Of a stretch of 64,000 nt of DNA, positions 26,644 through 36,056 are shown one piece after another; the first letter of the stretch is position 1, and every line of letters begins with the position of its first letter. Below the pieces are notes generated by a model that made no database searches, was not told the DNA's origin, and saw only the letters and a program-made list of their open reading frames with translations. Location of the stretch: positions 1-64,000 of the forward strand of contig NZ_JASBRB010000001.1 in assembly GCF_029960665.1 (NCBI RefSeq), read 5' to 3'. The DNA comes from Pseudarthrobacter sp. AL07. GTDB taxonomy: Bacteria; Actinomycetota; Actinomycetes; Actinomycetales; Micrococcaceae. Both the position numbers and the translations under genes were made by a program.

Positions 26644-27864
26644 ATGGCAGAATTCAAGCAGTCCACCAAGCTTCACAACGTCCTATACGACATCCGTGGA
26701 CCGATCCTTCAAGCCGCCCAGCAGATGGAGGCGGAGGGTCACCGGATCCTCAAACTGAACATCGGAAACCCGGCCCCGTTTGGATTTGAAGCCCCGGACG
26801 CCATCCTGGTGGACATGATCCGCCATCTGCCCCATGCCCAGGGCTACAGCGACTCCCGGGGCATCTTCTCTGCCCGGACCGCGGTCTCCCAGTACTACCA
26901 GACCCGCGGAATCCAGAACATCCATGTGGACGACATCTACCTGGGCAACGGGGTCAGTGAACTGATCACCATGTCCCTCATGGCACTGCTCAACGACGGC
27001 GATGAGGTGCTGATCCCCACACCGGACTACCCGCTGTGGACCGCTTCGGTTGCCCTGGCCAGCGGCAAGCCCGTGCACTACCTCTGCGACGAGGAATCAG
27101 GCTGGCAGCCGGACCTTGAGGATATTGAAGCCAAGATCACGCCCCGCACTAAAGGCATTGTGGTGATCAACCCCAACAACCCCACCGGCGCGGTCTATCC
27201 GGAAGAGACGCTGAAGAAGATCGTGGCCCTGGCCGAAAGGCACGGACTGATCCTTTTCGCCGATGAAATCTACGAAAAGATCCTGTACGAGGACGCCGTG
27301 CACATCAACATGGCCGCGCTCACGGGTGACAACGTCCTGTGCCTCACCTTCAGTGGACTGTCCAAGGCCTACCGCGTCTGCGGTTACCGTGCCGGCTGGA
27401 TGGCCATCTCGGGCCCGAAGAAGGATGCCTCGGACTACCTGGAAGGCATCAGCCTCCTGGCCAACATGCGCCTCTGCGCCAATGTGCCTGCCCAGCATGC
27501 CATCCAGACCGCACTCGGCGGCTACCAGAGCATCAACGACCTCATCCTGCCCGGCGGCAGGCTGCTGGAACAGCGGAACAAGGCCTATGACATGCTCAAC
27601 GCCATCCCCGGTGTGAGCACGCAGCAGGCCCGTGGCGCCATGTACCTCTTCCCGAAACTCGATCCCGAGGTATTCCACATCCGCGACGACGAGAAGTTCG
27701 TTTTGGACCTGCTGCGCGAGCAGAAAATCCTGGTCTCCCACGGCCGGGCCTTCAACTGGGTCCGCCCCGACCACTTCCGGATGGTTACCCTCCCGCTGGT
27801 GAAGGACCTCGAGGAGGCCATCAACCGTATGGGGGACTTCCTGAGCAGGTACAAAGGGAACTAG
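26644..27864 (+). CDS. alaA: Alanine aminotransferase (AlaA-type, PLP-dependent class I/II)
   Basis: 406 residues of fold type I. PLP-site features are the substrate-loop NPNNPTGAVYPEETL (about 176-190), DEIYEKILYED and the Schiff-base lysine at about 241 in FSGLSKAYRVCGYRAGW. The N-terminus IRGPILQAAQQMEAEGHRIL and the phrase LNIGNPAPFGFEAP are typical of AlaA/YfdZ-like pyruvate-forming transaminases. It interconverts pyruvate and alanine with glutamate/2-oxoglutarate. No ribosome binding site is visible; CATATT at 26632-26637 lies about seven bases before the ATG and could be the -10 element of a leaderless mRNA. Confidence 0.88.
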   Translation: MAEFKQSTKLHNVLYDIRGPILQAAQQMEAEGHRILKLNIGNPAPFGFEAPDAILVDMIRHLPHAQGYSDSRGIFSARTAVSQYYQTRGIQNIHVDDIYLGNGVSELITMSLMALLNDGDEVLIPTPDYPLWTASVALASGKPVHYLCDEESGWQPDLEDIEAKITPRTKGIVVINPNNPTGAVYPEETLKKIVALAERHGLILFADEIYEKILYEDAVHINMAALTGDNVLCLTFSGLSKAYRVCGYRAGWMAISGPKKDASDYLEGISLLANMRLCANVPAQHAIQTALGGYQSINDLILPGGRLLEQRNKAYDMLNAIPGVSTQQARGAMYLFPKLDPEVFHIRDDEKFVLDLLREQKILVSHGRAFNWVRPDHFRMVTLPLVKDLEEAINRMGDFLSRYKGN

Positions 27865-27913
27865 CCTGTGGGGACGCGCCAGATGGCGCGGACACTGCGG
27901 ACAAAGGACCCCA

Positions 27914-28768
27914 ATGGCCGACTTGGTTGAGTTCAAGAAGCACCCCGTCGATACGCTGAGGGTGGGGAAAGGCTTCTCGCTGGCCGAGGCCGACCCTGAC
28001 GCGACGCCCGGTTACAAGGGCAACAAAGCCGATGGCCAGACAATTCTGGCTGAATTGGACGGCGCGTTGGCCGAACTTCAGGAAAAGCTGTTCGCGGAGT
28101 CGCGCTTCGGCGGGAAAAAACGGCTTCTGCTGATCCTGCAAGCCATGGACACTGCGGGCAAGGGCGGAATCGTCAACCATGTGATGGCTTCAATGGATCC
28201 GCAGGGCGTCCAGTTCAAGGCTTTCAAGGCACCCACCGAGGAGGAGAAGTCCTATGACTTTCTCTGGCGGATCGAGAGGGAGGTTCCGGGAGCCGGCATG
28301 GTGGGCATCTTCGACCGCTCGCACTATGAGGACGTCCTGATCCACCGGGTTCACAACTGGGCTTCGCCTGACGAACTTAAGCGTCGCTACCGGGCCATCA
28401 ATGAGTTCGAGGCGCGCCAGACTGATGCCGGAACCAAAATCATCAAGGTGATGCTCAATATCAGCAAGGATGAACAGAAGACCCGGCTCCTTGCCCGACT
28501 GGACAACCCCGCCAAGCACTGGAAATACAGCAGCAATGATCTGAAGGAACGGGCGTTCTGGGGTGACTACATGGGCGCATACCAGGCTGCCCTCGACGAG
28601 ACCAACACGGAAGCGGCACCCTGGCATGTGGTTCCGGCCAACAAAAAGTGGTATGCCAGGATCGCCGTGCAGCAGCTGGTGTTGGGTGCGCTGTCTGATA
28701 TGAAGCTGGAATGGCCGAAAGCTGAGTTCGACGTTTCCATCGAACGGGAACTGGTCGATCGGTCCTGA
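27914..28768 (+). CDS. ppk2: Polyphosphate kinase 2 family protein
   Basis: 284 residues with one PPK2 domain. Walker A is QAMDTAGKGG (75-84), the lid region follows and Walker B is FDRSHYEDVL (about 131-140). The ending WHVVPANKKWYARIAVQQLV is the conserved last block. PPK2 enzymes transfer phosphate between polyphosphate and nucleotides; single-domain class I members mostly make ATP or GTP from polyphosphate. Nucleotide preference is not readable here. The gene lies 49 bases after alaA in the same direction. Confidence 0.9.
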   Translation: MADLVEFKKHPVDTLRVGKGFSLAEADPDATPGYKGNKADGQTILAELDGALAELQEKLFAESRFGGKKRLLLILQAMDTAGKGGIVNHVMASMDPQGVQFKAFKAPTEEEKSYDFLWRIEREVPGAGMVGIFDRSHYEDVLIHRVHNWASPDELKRRYRAINEFEARQTDAGTKIIKVMLNISKDEQKTRLLARLDNPAKHWKYSSNDLKERAFWGDYMGAYQAALDETNTEAAPWHVVPANKKWYARIAVQQLVLGALSDMKLEWPKAEFDVSIERELVDRS

Positions 28769-28825
28769 CTTGTTTGGGGACGGTTGTTCCGAGGGCAGGA
28801 CCGCACTGGGTGGTCAGAGGGCTCG

Positions 28826-29044
28826 TCAGAGCGGCTGGTCGCGGGCGGCAGCGAGCCGCTTGCGGGCGCCGTCCAGCCACTCCTCGCAGCGCTTAGCCAG
28901 GGCTTCGCCGCGTTCCCATAGTGCCAGGGATTCCTCAAGGCTGGCGCCGCCCGCCTCAAGCCTCCCCACCACGTGTACCAGTTGTTCGCGGGCTTCCTCG
29001 TAGCTCAGTGCTTCGATTTCCGGGTCAGGCTTTGTCTCGGGCAT
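28826..29044 (-). CDS. xseB: Exodeoxyribonuclease VII small subunit
   Basis: 72 residues from the ATG at 29044. It contains [20 protein letters not shown] and the helix [20 protein letters not shown], the conserved core of XseB. It overlaps the 3' end of xseA by 20 bases. Several small subunits coat one large subunit and keep the nuclease in its active form. The frame is open further upstream, but that part lies inside xseA and is not family-like. Confidence 0.92.
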   Translation of the reverse strand: MPETKPDPEIEALSYEEAREQLVHVVGRLEAGGASLEESLALWERGEALAKRCEEWLDGARKRLAAARDQPL

Positions 29045-30350
29045 GTGCTTCTCCTTGTTGAAGTTCCCCAGTGGATGTGGCGCCGAACAGACCCTGTGCC
29101 ACGCGTACGGACAACGCAGTTCCGGACGGCGCCTCCGAAGGGTCGCGGACCACAGCGTGGCCGGCGGCTTCAGCGGCGTGGGCCGGCCGTCCGTTGGCCA
29201 GTTCGACCACGGCGTAGCCGCGGTCCAGCGTCTTTTGCGGTGACAGGGCACGGACCTGTGCCTGCAGGTGAACAAGTTGGTCAGCCGCCCGGACCACCAT
29301 TGAGCTGACGGCGGCTGATGATCTCCTCAGGAGGCGTTCGATTTCCTCCGCGCGCCCGGTGACCATTGCTTCGGGCGTGGCCAGAACCGGCCGGGAATGG
29401 AGTGCGGACAACCGGTCCGACTCCCGGTCCACGAGCCTGCCGATGCTCCTGCGCAGGTGCTCGCGTGCCTGGCGCACACCGGCCAGTTCCTCGGCAACGT
29501 CAGGCACAATCCGTTTGGCGGCATCCGTGGGCGTGGACGCGCGGAGGTCCGCCACGTCGTCGAGGAGGGGGCGGTCCGCTTCATGTCCGATGGCGCTGAC
29601 CACAGGGGTGGCCGTGGCCGCGACGGCACGGATCAGTTCCTCGCTGTTGAAAGGCAGCAGGTCCTCTAACGCTCCGCCGCCCCGGGCTATGACAATGACG
29701 TCAACGTCGGGGCGGCCGTCCAACTCCTGCAGGGCTCGGATGATCTGCGAGACCGCGGTGTTGCCCTGGACTGCCACCTCCCGGATCTCGAATTCGACGG
29801 CGGGCCAGCGCAGTGCGGCGTTCTGGACCACGTCCTTTTTGGCGTCGGAGTCCCGTCCGGTAATCAGGCCGATGCGGTGGGGGAGCAGCGGCAATGGTTT
29901 CTTCCGTGAATCGGCAAACAGCCCCTCGGCTGACAGGGCATGCCGCAACCGTTCGATCCGCGCCAGCAGGTCGCCAAGCCCGACAGGCCTGATGTCCCTT
30001 ACCTGCATGTTGAGCCGCCCGGTCTTCAGCCAGAACTCCGGCTTGAGCAAGGCCACCACGCGGGAGCCACTCTCCAGGGGCATGTTCTGCCGGTCCAGGA
30101 CCTTCGTCCAGACCGACGCCGGCAGGGAAACTTCCGCGTCCACATCCCGGAGGGTGAGGTACGCGTTGCCGCCCCGGCGGTTCATCTCTATGACCTGACC
30201 CTCCACCCACGCCGAGGGTGTCCGGTCGATATGGGCCTTGAGTTTCTGGGACAGCAGTTGCAGCGGCCAGGGATTGTCCGGGCTGGTCTCAGCGGCTGTG
30301 GCAGGCACCGTAGTGGCAGCAGTGCCTGGCCGGGCGGCCTGGTCAGACAT
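29025..30350 (-). CDS. xseA: Exodeoxyribonuclease VII large subunit
   Basis: 441 residues from the ATG at 30350 ([11 protein letters not shown]); the frame extends further upstream without family similarity. An N-terminal OB-fold (about 40-130: [41 protein letters not shown]) precedes the catalytic domain with [36 protein letters not shown] and [20 protein letters not shown], and then a long coiled coil. With XseB it digests single-stranded DNA in both directions during repair. Confidence 0.93.
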   Translation of the reverse strand: MSDQAARPGTAATTVPATAAETSPDNPWPLQLLSQKLKAHIDRTPSAWVEGQVIEMNRRGGNAYLTLRDVDAEVSLPASVWTKVLDRQNMPLESGSRVVALLKPEFWLKTGRLNMQVRDIRPVGLGDLLARIERLRHALSAEGLFADSRKKPLPLLPHRIGLITGRDSDAKKDVVQNAALRWPAVEFEIREVAVQGNTAVSQIIRALQELDGRPDVDVIVIARGGGALEDLLPFNSEELIRAVAATATPVVSAIGHEADRPLLDDVADLRASTPTDAAKRIVPDVAEELAGVRQAREHLRRSIGRLVDRESDRLSALHSRPVLATPEAMVTGRAEEIERLLRRSSAAVSSMVVRAADQLVHLQAQVRALSPQKTLDRGYAVVELANGRPAHAAEAAGHAVVRDPSEAPSGTALSVRVAQGLFGATSTGELQQGEAHARDKA

Positions 30351-30571
30351 GTCCGTCGCCCCGGGAAGCTGTGGGTGGCGGCATTGCGGTCCTTTGTTCG
30401 GGAGGTAGCGGTTCGTGTTTGAATGGCGGCGGTCAGTCAACTGGCTGCTGTCAGCGGGCTGGTGGATGCCATTCAACCTTATCCATAAGCTGTAGCACCC
30501 TAGACTGACATTCTTTGTCCAGACACCAGCCCTATGATGGCTGTGCTGCCGCCAACCCGTGAGGACCCGTT

Positions 30572-31423
30572 TTGCGCACCTTCGTTTCAGCCATCGCCGT
30601 CGTCCTGGGCGTTTTGCTGTCCGCATTGGCCGTTCCCGCCATCTGGCTTGACCGCAACGTGATTCAGGAGGATGGCTTTGTGGCGCTGGCCGGTCCGCTG
30701 GGGAAGGACGCAGAATTTCAGCAGCGGCTGGCCATCGCCGCTGTTGGCACCATTGACACTGGGACTATCCCGGACGCTCTGGCAGGTCTGGTGAGGCCAG
30801 TGCTTGAGGCGGCGGCCGGTTCCCTCACTGCGTTACCGGGCTACCAGGCGGCCTGGGAGGAGACACTGCGGAAGAGCCACCGGCTCAACCTAGCCGCACC
30901 GGCAGCAGCTCCTGCCGGCCCGGACTCCCCGTCGTCGCTCACTTTGGACTTGGCGCCACTGGTAGCGCTGGCGACGGAGGAGCTCGCGCGCACCACGGGA
31001 CTGCCGCTGACTGCGCCGGAGCAGACGCTGATCAACGTTGGAGAACCGGAGCAGCGCCAGCTGGTCGAGAGGGTGTCCGCCTACGCGCCGCTCGGTTACT
31101 CTTTGGCCATCGGGGCTGGTATCGCCTTTGCGCTTGCCCTGGTTTCCGCCCGCCGTCGCTGGTCAGTGCTTTTCGCGGTGGGACTTGCGGCGCTTGCGCT
31201 GGCCGGCCTGTGGACCGCCGGCTCGCAATTCGCCACTGACGCTGTAGTGGGGACAGCGAGCGGCAACGGTCTTGCGGACATGTTCAAGGATGCGTTTGTG
31301 GCGGCCGCTTCCAGCAGCTTCCAATCATGGGTCGGCGGTGCCGCGATAACCGGCGGTGTGCTGGTCGCGGCGGCCCTTGTGATCCGGATCGCCTCGCCGG
31401 GGCGGCGGCCCCCAACCCGGTAG
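30572..31423 (+). CDS. Membrane protein of unknown function, upstream of ispH
   Basis: 283 residues starting with TTG. The first helix is at about 5-25 (AIAVVLGVLLSALAVPAIWL), an extracytoplasmic region of about 145 residues follows, then three C-terminal helices (about 173-195, 200-222, 250-274) and a basic cytoplasmic tail. It resembles integral membrane proteins common in actinobacteria with no assigned role. TATGAT at 30532-30537 is a candidate -10 element. It ends nine bases before ispH and may be co-transcribed with it. Confidence 0.7.
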   Translation: MRTFVSAIAVVLGVLLSALAVPAIWLDRNVIQEDGFVALAGPLGKDAEFQQRLAIAAVGTIDTGTIPDALAGLVRPVLEAAAGSLTALPGYQAAWEETLRKSHRLNLAAPAAAPAGPDSPSSLTLDLAPLVALATEELARTTGLPLTAPEQTLINVGEPEQRQLVERVSAYAPLGYSLAIGAGIAFALALVSARRRWSVLFAVGLAALALAGLWTAGSQFATDAVVGTASGNGLADMFKDAFVAAASSSFQSWVGGAAITGGVLVAAALVIRIASPGRRPPTR

Positions 31424-31432
31424 CATGGAGAG

Positions 31433-32512
31433 ATGACTTCCTCTGCTGTGTCCCTCTCGATGCCAACTGTCCCGCGCAGGCGGCGCTCGCCAGAGGAGGT
31501 AGCCGCGGCGGCTCCGGTGACCGGTCCCAAAAAGGTACTCCTGGCCGCGCCGCGCGGTTATTGCGCCGGTGTGGACAGGGCCGTGATTGCCGTCGAGAAG
31601 GCCTTGGAACACTACGGTCCGCCGGTTTACGTCCGGAAGCAGATCGTGCACAACGTCCACGTCGTGAGCTCGCTGGAGGCACAGGGCGCAATCTTCGTCG
31701 ATGAGACTGACGAGGTCCCGGAAGGCGCCCTGGTGATATTTTCCGCCCACGGGGTATCGCCGGCCGTCGTCCAGTCGGCCGAGGACCGCGGGCTGCGCAC
31801 CATTGACGCCACCTGCCCGCTGGTCACGAAGGTTCATAAGGAAGCCGTGAGGTTCGCCAAGGACGACTTCGACATCCTGCTGATCGGCCACGACGGTCAC
31901 GAAGAAGTTGAAGGGACCGCCGGCGAGGCCCCGGAGCACATCCAGATCATTAACGGTCCCCACGAAGTGGACAAGGTAACCGTCAGGGATCCCGAAAAGG
32001 TCATCTGGCTGTCCCAGACCACCCTCAGCGTGGACGAGACCATGGAAACCGTCCGCCTGCTGAAGGCGCGGTTCCCTACCCTGCAGGATCCGCCCAGCGA
32101 CGATATCTGCTACGCCACCACTAACCGTCAGGTGGCCATCAAGAAGATCTCGCCCCAGGCCGACCTGGTCATTGTGGTGGGATCAGCTAACTCCTCCAAC
32201 TCGGTCCGCCTGGTGGAAGTCGCCCTGGAGTATGGGGCCAAGGCCTCCTACCGGGTGGACTTCGCCAATGAAGTGGATGAAGCGTGGTTTGAAGGCGTGG
32301 CAACGGTCGGAGTCACGTCAGGGGCTTCAGTGCCGGAGATCCTGGTCACGGACGTCCTTCGCCTGCTGGCCGACTACGGCTACGGCTCCGTAGAAGAAGT
32401 TGTCACGGCCGAAGAGGACCTCCTTTTCTCGTTGCCCAAGGAACTCCGCGCAACCCTGAAGGAAGCCGGGGACGTCAGCCGGGCGCTCGGCGGACGCCGC
32501 TCCCGCGACTGA
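31433..32512 (+). CDS. ispH: 4-hydroxy-3-methylbut-2-enyl diphosphate reductase
   Basis: 359 residues. It catalyses the last step of the MEP isoprenoid pathway, giving IPP and DMAPP. The three iron-sulfur cysteines are present: Cys44 in [13 protein letters not shown], Cys128 in [14 protein letters not shown] and Cys226 in [11 protein letters not shown]. The active-site segments [11 protein letters not shown] and [17 protein letters not shown] are also intact. The first ~30 residues are a variable extension; ATG at 31463 (MPTVPRRRR) is an alternative start. The 3' end converges with rmuC. Confidence 0.95.
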   Translation: MTSSAVSLSMPTVPRRRRSPEEVAAAAPVTGPKKVLLAAPRGYCAGVDRAVIAVEKALEHYGPPVYVRKQIVHNVHVVSSLEAQGAIFVDETDEVPEGALVIFSAHGVSPAVVQSAEDRGLRTIDATCPLVTKVHKEAVRFAKDDFDILLIGHDGHEEVEGTAGEAPEHIQIINGPHEVDKVTVRDPEKVIWLSQTTLSVDETMETVRLLKARFPTLQDPPSDDICYATTNRQVAIKKISPQADLVIVVGSANSSNSVRLVEVALEYGAKASYRVDFANEVDEAWFEGVATVGVTSGASVPEILVTDVLRLLADYGYGSVEEVVTAEEDLLFSLPKELRATLKEAGDVSRALGGRRSRD

Positions 32513-32528
32513 CCAGTCTCCGGCAACG

Positions 32529-33737
32529 TCAGGCTGCGGCCTCGTCCTGCTGAAACTCCGGCGCCGCCAGCGTGCGCGGCGTAACCTCGAGTGCGGGCGG
32601 GGTGAGCAGCCCTGATTCATCCATGGCATTGAGTTTCCGTGCGGTGGGCAGGATCCGCGCTTCCAGGGTGCCGATCATGGCGTTGTACCGGTCCACTGAA
32701 GACTTGAGTGACGAACCTAGCTTGCCCACGTTGTCCCCGAGTGTTCCCATGCGTTCGTACAGCTGACGGGCGAGGTCAAAGAGTTCGCGTGCACTGTCCG
32801 TCAGCACATCCTGGCGCCACGTGAAGGCCACCGATTTGAGTACGGCCAGCAGGGTGCTTGGAGAGGCGAGCACCACATTCCTGGAGAGCGCGTGGTCCAA
32901 CAGCGTCGCGTCGGCTGTCAGGGCGGCAGCCAGGATGGATTCCGCCGGCAGGAAGCAGATCACCAGCTCAGGGGAGTTCCCGGGGATGTCCCAATACTTC
33001 TTGTTACTCAGCGAGTCCACGTGGGCCCGCAGCGCCTTGGCATGGGCAGCCAGCAGGGATTGCTGGTTGCCGGGGTTCGCAGCTGTGCCCGAATCCTGAC
33101 GCGCACCCAGCTCCTGGGCCTCCAGATAGGAGGACAACGGCACCTTGGCGTCCACCACCAGCTGCTTCTGGCCCGGAAGCTGGACTACGAGGTCGGGGCG
33201 GACCGCTGAATCTGTTCCGGCGCTGTGGACCTGCTCCAGGAAATCCACGTGCTTGAGCATCCCCGACGCTTCAACCACACGGCGCAATTGAACTTCGCCC
33301 CACTGTCCACGCGCACTGTTGGAGCGCAGGGCTGACTCGAGGGCGTGCGTGGAGCGGATCAGCTGGGCATCGGAAAGCCTGGCTTCCTGCAGTTGCTGGG
33401 CCAGCTGGCCGTACTGTTCGAGGCGGTCGCGTTCCAGCAGGGCCACCTGCTGCTGCACGGCGGTCAGCTTTTCCGCCACCGGGGCCAGTGCGCGGAGGAC
33501 GCTCCCGTCCTGGTTGCGGGACTCGCCGAGCTCCCGGTTCTGCAGGGATAGGAGGCGGCGTTCCGCGTCTGCGGCGGCGAACTGGGCGCTGACCTCGGAA
33601 AGGCGCGACGAGACGGCGTCGAAGTCTCCCTCCAGGGCACGACTGTGCCGGCGTAAGAAAAAGTAGGCGGTGGCGGCGCCGACGACGGCACCCACCAGCA
33701 GCATCAACAGGGCGAGAATCAGGGCTAAAGCATCCAT
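32529..33737 (-). CDS. rmuC: RmuC-family DNA recombination protein
   Basis: 402 residues. One N-terminal membrane helix (about 3-28) is followed by a coiled coil (about 30-120) and the RmuC nuclease-like domain. The latter contains SARGQWGEVQLRRVVEASGM, RPDLVVQLPGQKQLVVDAKV and SPSTLLAVLKSVAFTWRQ. RmuC proteins limit recombination between inverted repeats; the domain belongs to the PD-(D/E)XK class. It stands alone between ispH and ychF. Confidence 0.9.
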   Translation of the reverse strand: MDALALILALLMLLVGAVVGAATAYFFLRRHSRALEGDFDAVSSRLSEVSAQFAAADAERRLLSLQNRELGESRNQDGSVLRALAPVAEKLTAVQQQVALLERDRLEQYGQLAQQLQEARLSDAQLIRSTHALESALRSNSARGQWGEVQLRRVVEASGMLKHVDFLEQVHSAGTDSAVRPDLVVQLPGQKQLVVDAKVPLSSYLEAQELGARQDSGTAANPGNQQSLLAAHAKALRAHVDSLSNKKYWDIPGNSPELVICFLPAESILAAALTADATLLDHALSRNVVLASPSTLLAVLKSVAFTWRQDVLTDSARELFDLARQLYERMGTLGDNVGKLGSSLKSSVDRYNAMIGTLEARILPTARKLNAMDESGLLTPPALEVTPRTLAAPEFQQDEAAA

Positions 33738-33867
33738 ATCCTCACTGTTGCATGACCCTGTGACAATTTACGGAAGCGACATATTCGACCGGGCGCTCCA
33801 CCACGGTGTTGCGGCGCGGGGGACCGGCTGGGGCCCATGTCTCCGGCAACCGGTAGAATCAATGCTC

Positions 33868-34953
33868 GTGGCTCTTACTATTGGCATCGTCGGACTGCCC
33901 AACGTCGGCAAATCAACTCTTTTCAACGCACTGACCCGGAATCAGGTGCTGGCCGCGAACTATCCGTTCGCTACCATCGAACCCAATGTCGGCGTCGTGA
34001 ACCTGCCGGATCCCCGGCTCCAGCAGCTGGCGGACATCTTCGGCTCGCAGCGGCTCCTGCCCGCCCCGGTGTCCTTCGTCGACATAGCCGGAATCGTGAA
34101 GGGCGCATCGGAGGGCGAAGGCCTGGGCAACAAGTTCCTTGCCAACATCCGTGAGGCCGAGGCTATCGTCCAGGTGGTCCGGGTGTTTGATGATCCCGAC
34201 GTAATCCATGTGGACGGCAAGGTGGATCCCCGTTCGGATATGGAAACCATCAACACCGAGCTGATCCTGGCTGACCTCCAAACCATCGAAAATGCGATTC
34301 CCCGGATCGAAAAAGAAGTCAAGATCAAGAAGCGGGAAGCCGCTGAGCTGGCAGCCATCAAGGCCGCGCAGTCGGTCCTGGAACGCGGCGACACCATCTT
34401 CTCCTCGATCAAGAGCGACAAGCTGGAGATGGAGCACCTCAAGGAGCTCAGCCTCCTGACCGCCAAGCCGTTCATCTACGTCTTCAACGCCGACGAAGGC
34501 ATCCTGGGCAGCCCGGAGAAGCAGGACGAGCTGCGGGCCCTGGTGGCCCCCGCGGACGCCATTTTCCTGGACGCGAAGCTCGAATCCGACCTCGTGGAGC
34601 TGGACGAGGAGGAGGCGCGCGAAATGCTGGAAATGAACGGCCAGGACGAGTCCGGCCTCGACCAGTTGGCGCGCGTCGGCTTCCACACCCTGGGGCTCCA
34701 GACCTACCTCACGGCCGGTCCGAAGGAAACACGCGCCTGGACCATCCACCAGGGCGACACCGCGCCGCAGGCCGCTGGCGTCATCCACAGCGACTTCCAG
34801 CGCGGCTTCATCAAGGCCGAAGTGGTGTCCTTCCATGACCTCATCGAGGCCGGGTCCATGGCTGAAGCGAAGTCCCGTGGCAAGGTCCGGATTGAAGGAA
34901 AAGAATACGTGATGGCTGACGGCGATGTAGTGGAATTTAGATTTAATGTCTAA
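33868..34953 (+). CDS. ychF: Redox-regulated ATPase YchF (Obg-like)
   Basis: 361 residues from GTG 33868 (MALTIGIVGLPNVGKST); ATG at 33862 would add two residues. P-loop GLPNVGKST (9-17), switch FVDIAGIVKGASEGEGLGNK and NADEGILG in place of NKxD, the hallmark that makes YchF prefer ATP. The C-terminal TGS domain ends KSRGKVRIEGKEYVMADGD and VVEFRFNV. It binds ribosomes and proteasome-like partners in other organisms. The last nine codons (34927-34953) use AT-rich codons such as TTT, AGA and AAT, unlike the rest of the gene, and they have two further copies about 1.1 kb downstream. They look like a 3' end supplied by an integrated element. Confidence 0.93.
   Translation: MALTIGIVGLPNVGKSTLFNALTRNQVLAANYPFATIEPNVGVVNLPDPRLQQLADIFGSQRLLPAPVSFVDIAGIVKGASEGEGLGNKFLANIREAEAIVQVVRVFDDPDVIHVDGKVDPRSDMETINTELILADLQTIENAIPRIEKEVKIKKREAAELAAIKAAQSVLERGDTIFSSIKSDKLEMEHLKELSLLTAKPFIYVFNADEGILGSPEKQDELRALVAPADAIFLDAKLESDLVELDEEEAREMLEMNGQDESGLDQLARVGFHTLGLQTYLTAGPKETRAWTIHQGDTAPQAAGVIHSDFQRGFIKAEVVSFHDLIEAGSMAEAKSRGKVRIEGKEYVMADGDVVEFRFNV
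34927..34953 (+). repeat. Copy 1 of the ychF 3'-end repeat (likely attachment junction)
   Basis: 27 bases encoding VVEFRFNV and TAA, at the very end of ychF. Codons are AT-rich (GTA GTG GAA TTT AGA). Copies 2 and 3 lie at 36030-36056 and 36053-36079. Confidence 0.7.
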
Positions 34954-35170
34954 TTGATTCCGGGTAACTGTCTAAGCCAAGTGGACTTTCCGACGCTGCA
35001 AGCAATGGTGACGCGTGGAGCTCGGGGACGGGATGTGGATCAATCTCGTGGCGGCCGAGAGCCATGATGGGCCCGACCGAACGAGTGAGGTAGCCGGACC
35101 GCTCTGCTTGTTCGTGACTCTCAGGGTGATGGCTGCGCTCAGGTGACCGGTTGCGTCCAAATCGGTCTAG
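34954..35170. other. Noncoding left part of the ychF-end insertion
   Basis: No supported gene on either strand. It separates the ychF stop from the promoter of the antitoxin and would be the left arm of the inserted segment. No integrase gene is present. Confidence 0.4.
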
Positions 35171-35207
35171 CTGTCGCTAGAGTCATATCATGCGATATAA
35201 TTCGACC
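35171..35207 (+). promoter_or_regulatory. Promoter and operator of the antitoxin gene, leaderless start
   Basis: A perfect -10 hexamer TATAAT (35196-35201) lies six bases before the ATG at 35208, so transcription should begin on or next to that ATG. CTGTCG at 35171-35176 is a weak -35 with a 19-base spacer. The dyad ATATC-ATGC-GATAT (35185-35198) overlaps the -10 element and is a natural operator for the antitoxin's own helix-turn-helix. Confidence 0.6.
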
Positions 35208-35651
35208 ATGGTGAATCCAGTTCGAGCGCTTCGAGAGGCCGCCGGCCTGAGCCAGGCAGAGCTTGCCCGACGATCCGGGATTGCTCAGCCGAATGTTGCC
35301 GCCTATGAGGCAGGGCGGCGCAGCGTCTCGGTCAAGATGCTCGAGCGCCTGCGGACGGCCGCGCGGCCACTGCCTCATGATGCGCTCGCTGCGCGCCGTG
35401 CCGACCTTCTGAGCCTAGCGGGCCGGTATGGCTTCGACAATGTCCGTGTCTTCGGCTCGGCGGCTCGCGGCACAGACAGTTCCAGCAGCGATCTGGACAT
35501 CTTGGTCACCCGATCGCCCGGCACCGGGTTGCTTACGGTCGCGGCGTTCGCTGCTGATGCGAGCGAGTTGCTCGGTGTCGAGGTCGATGTGGTGACCGAC
35601 GGCGGTCTGCGTGCCGATCATGAGATCATGGCGACGGCTGTCGCGGTATGA
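35208..35651 (+). CDS. MNT-type antitoxin fused to an XRE helix-turn-helix
   Basis: 147 residues from ATG 35208; an in-frame ATG at 35190 precedes the -10 element and cannot be on the same mRNA. The XRE domain spans about 4-55 (RALREAAGLSQAELARRSGI, then AQPNVAAYEAGRR). The minimal nucleotidyltransferase domain spans about 70-140, with the complete GSx10DxD motif (Gly83, Ser84, Asp95, Asp97) in VRVFGSAARG and SDLDILV and a third acidic residue Asp128. In MNT/HEPN systems the MNT protein neutralises the HEPN RNase, by binding or by AMPylating it. The stop overlaps the ATG of the HEPN gene by four bases. The fused helix-turn-helix suggests autorepression at the dyad over its promoter. Confidence 0.85.
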   Translation: MVNPVRALREAAGLSQAELARRSGIAQPNVAAYEAGRRSVSVKMLERLRTAARPLPHDALAARRADLLSLAGRYGFDNVRVFGSAARGTDSSSSDLDILVTRSPGTGLLTVAAFAADASELLGVEVDVVTDGGLRADHEIMATAVAV

Positions 35652-35986
35652 ACAAGCGGGATGATGCAGCTCTGACGGAGATCATCCGACTGTGTGGCGT
35701 CGGCGCGAATCTCGTGGCACGCGGCGACGAGTGGTAACTCGGGGACCCCGACAACGTTCCGGGCCTGGCGTCAGAGTCACTGATCATCAAGATTGGCGAG
35801 AACGTGGCTCGTCTGAGCGACGCCACGACCGACCGGCATCCCGAAGTGCCATGGACATTGATCAAGCGGATGCGGGACCGCCTGGCGCATCACTACGAGG
35901 TAACTGACTACGGTGCGGTCTGGGACACGATGATCGTCGACCTGCCGGCGATCAGCAGATACATTCAGTCGCTCTCAGCAGAGTGA
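35648..35986 (+). pseudogene. HEPN toxin interrupted by an in-frame stop codon
   Basis: The frame beginning ATG 35648 encodes MNKRDDAALTEIIRLCGVG and continues to GDEW, then TAA at 35735-35737, and then stays open in the same frame to TGA at 35984-35986. The continuation reads PDNVPGLASESLIIKIGENV and LIKRMRDRLAHHYEVTDY, a normal HEPN RNase domain with an intact R-x4-H motif (RDRLAH). One nonsense change therefore separates the first 29 codons from the catalytic part. A GTG at 35804 could start a 60-residue product that keeps the active site but lacks the first helices. Either the toxin is dead, or it is read through or reinitiated, or there is a sequencing error. Confidence 0.8.
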
Positions 35987-36029
35987 GACCGCGAGGCCAA
36001 TCGGGGTAAAGATTGCTCGGCTACAGAAC

Positions 36030-36056
36030 GTGGTGGAGTTCCGGTTTAACGTGTAG
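36030..36056 (+). repeat. Copy 2 of the ychF 3'-end repeat
   Basis: 27 bases encoding VVEFRFNV and TAG, with codons GTG GTG GAG TTC CGG TTT. No ychF sequence precedes it. It overlaps copy 3 by four bases. Confidence 0.75.

Noticed and set aside
33913..34836. 307-codon open frame antisense to ychF
   Set aside because: Mirrors a highly conserved gene and shows no own domain.
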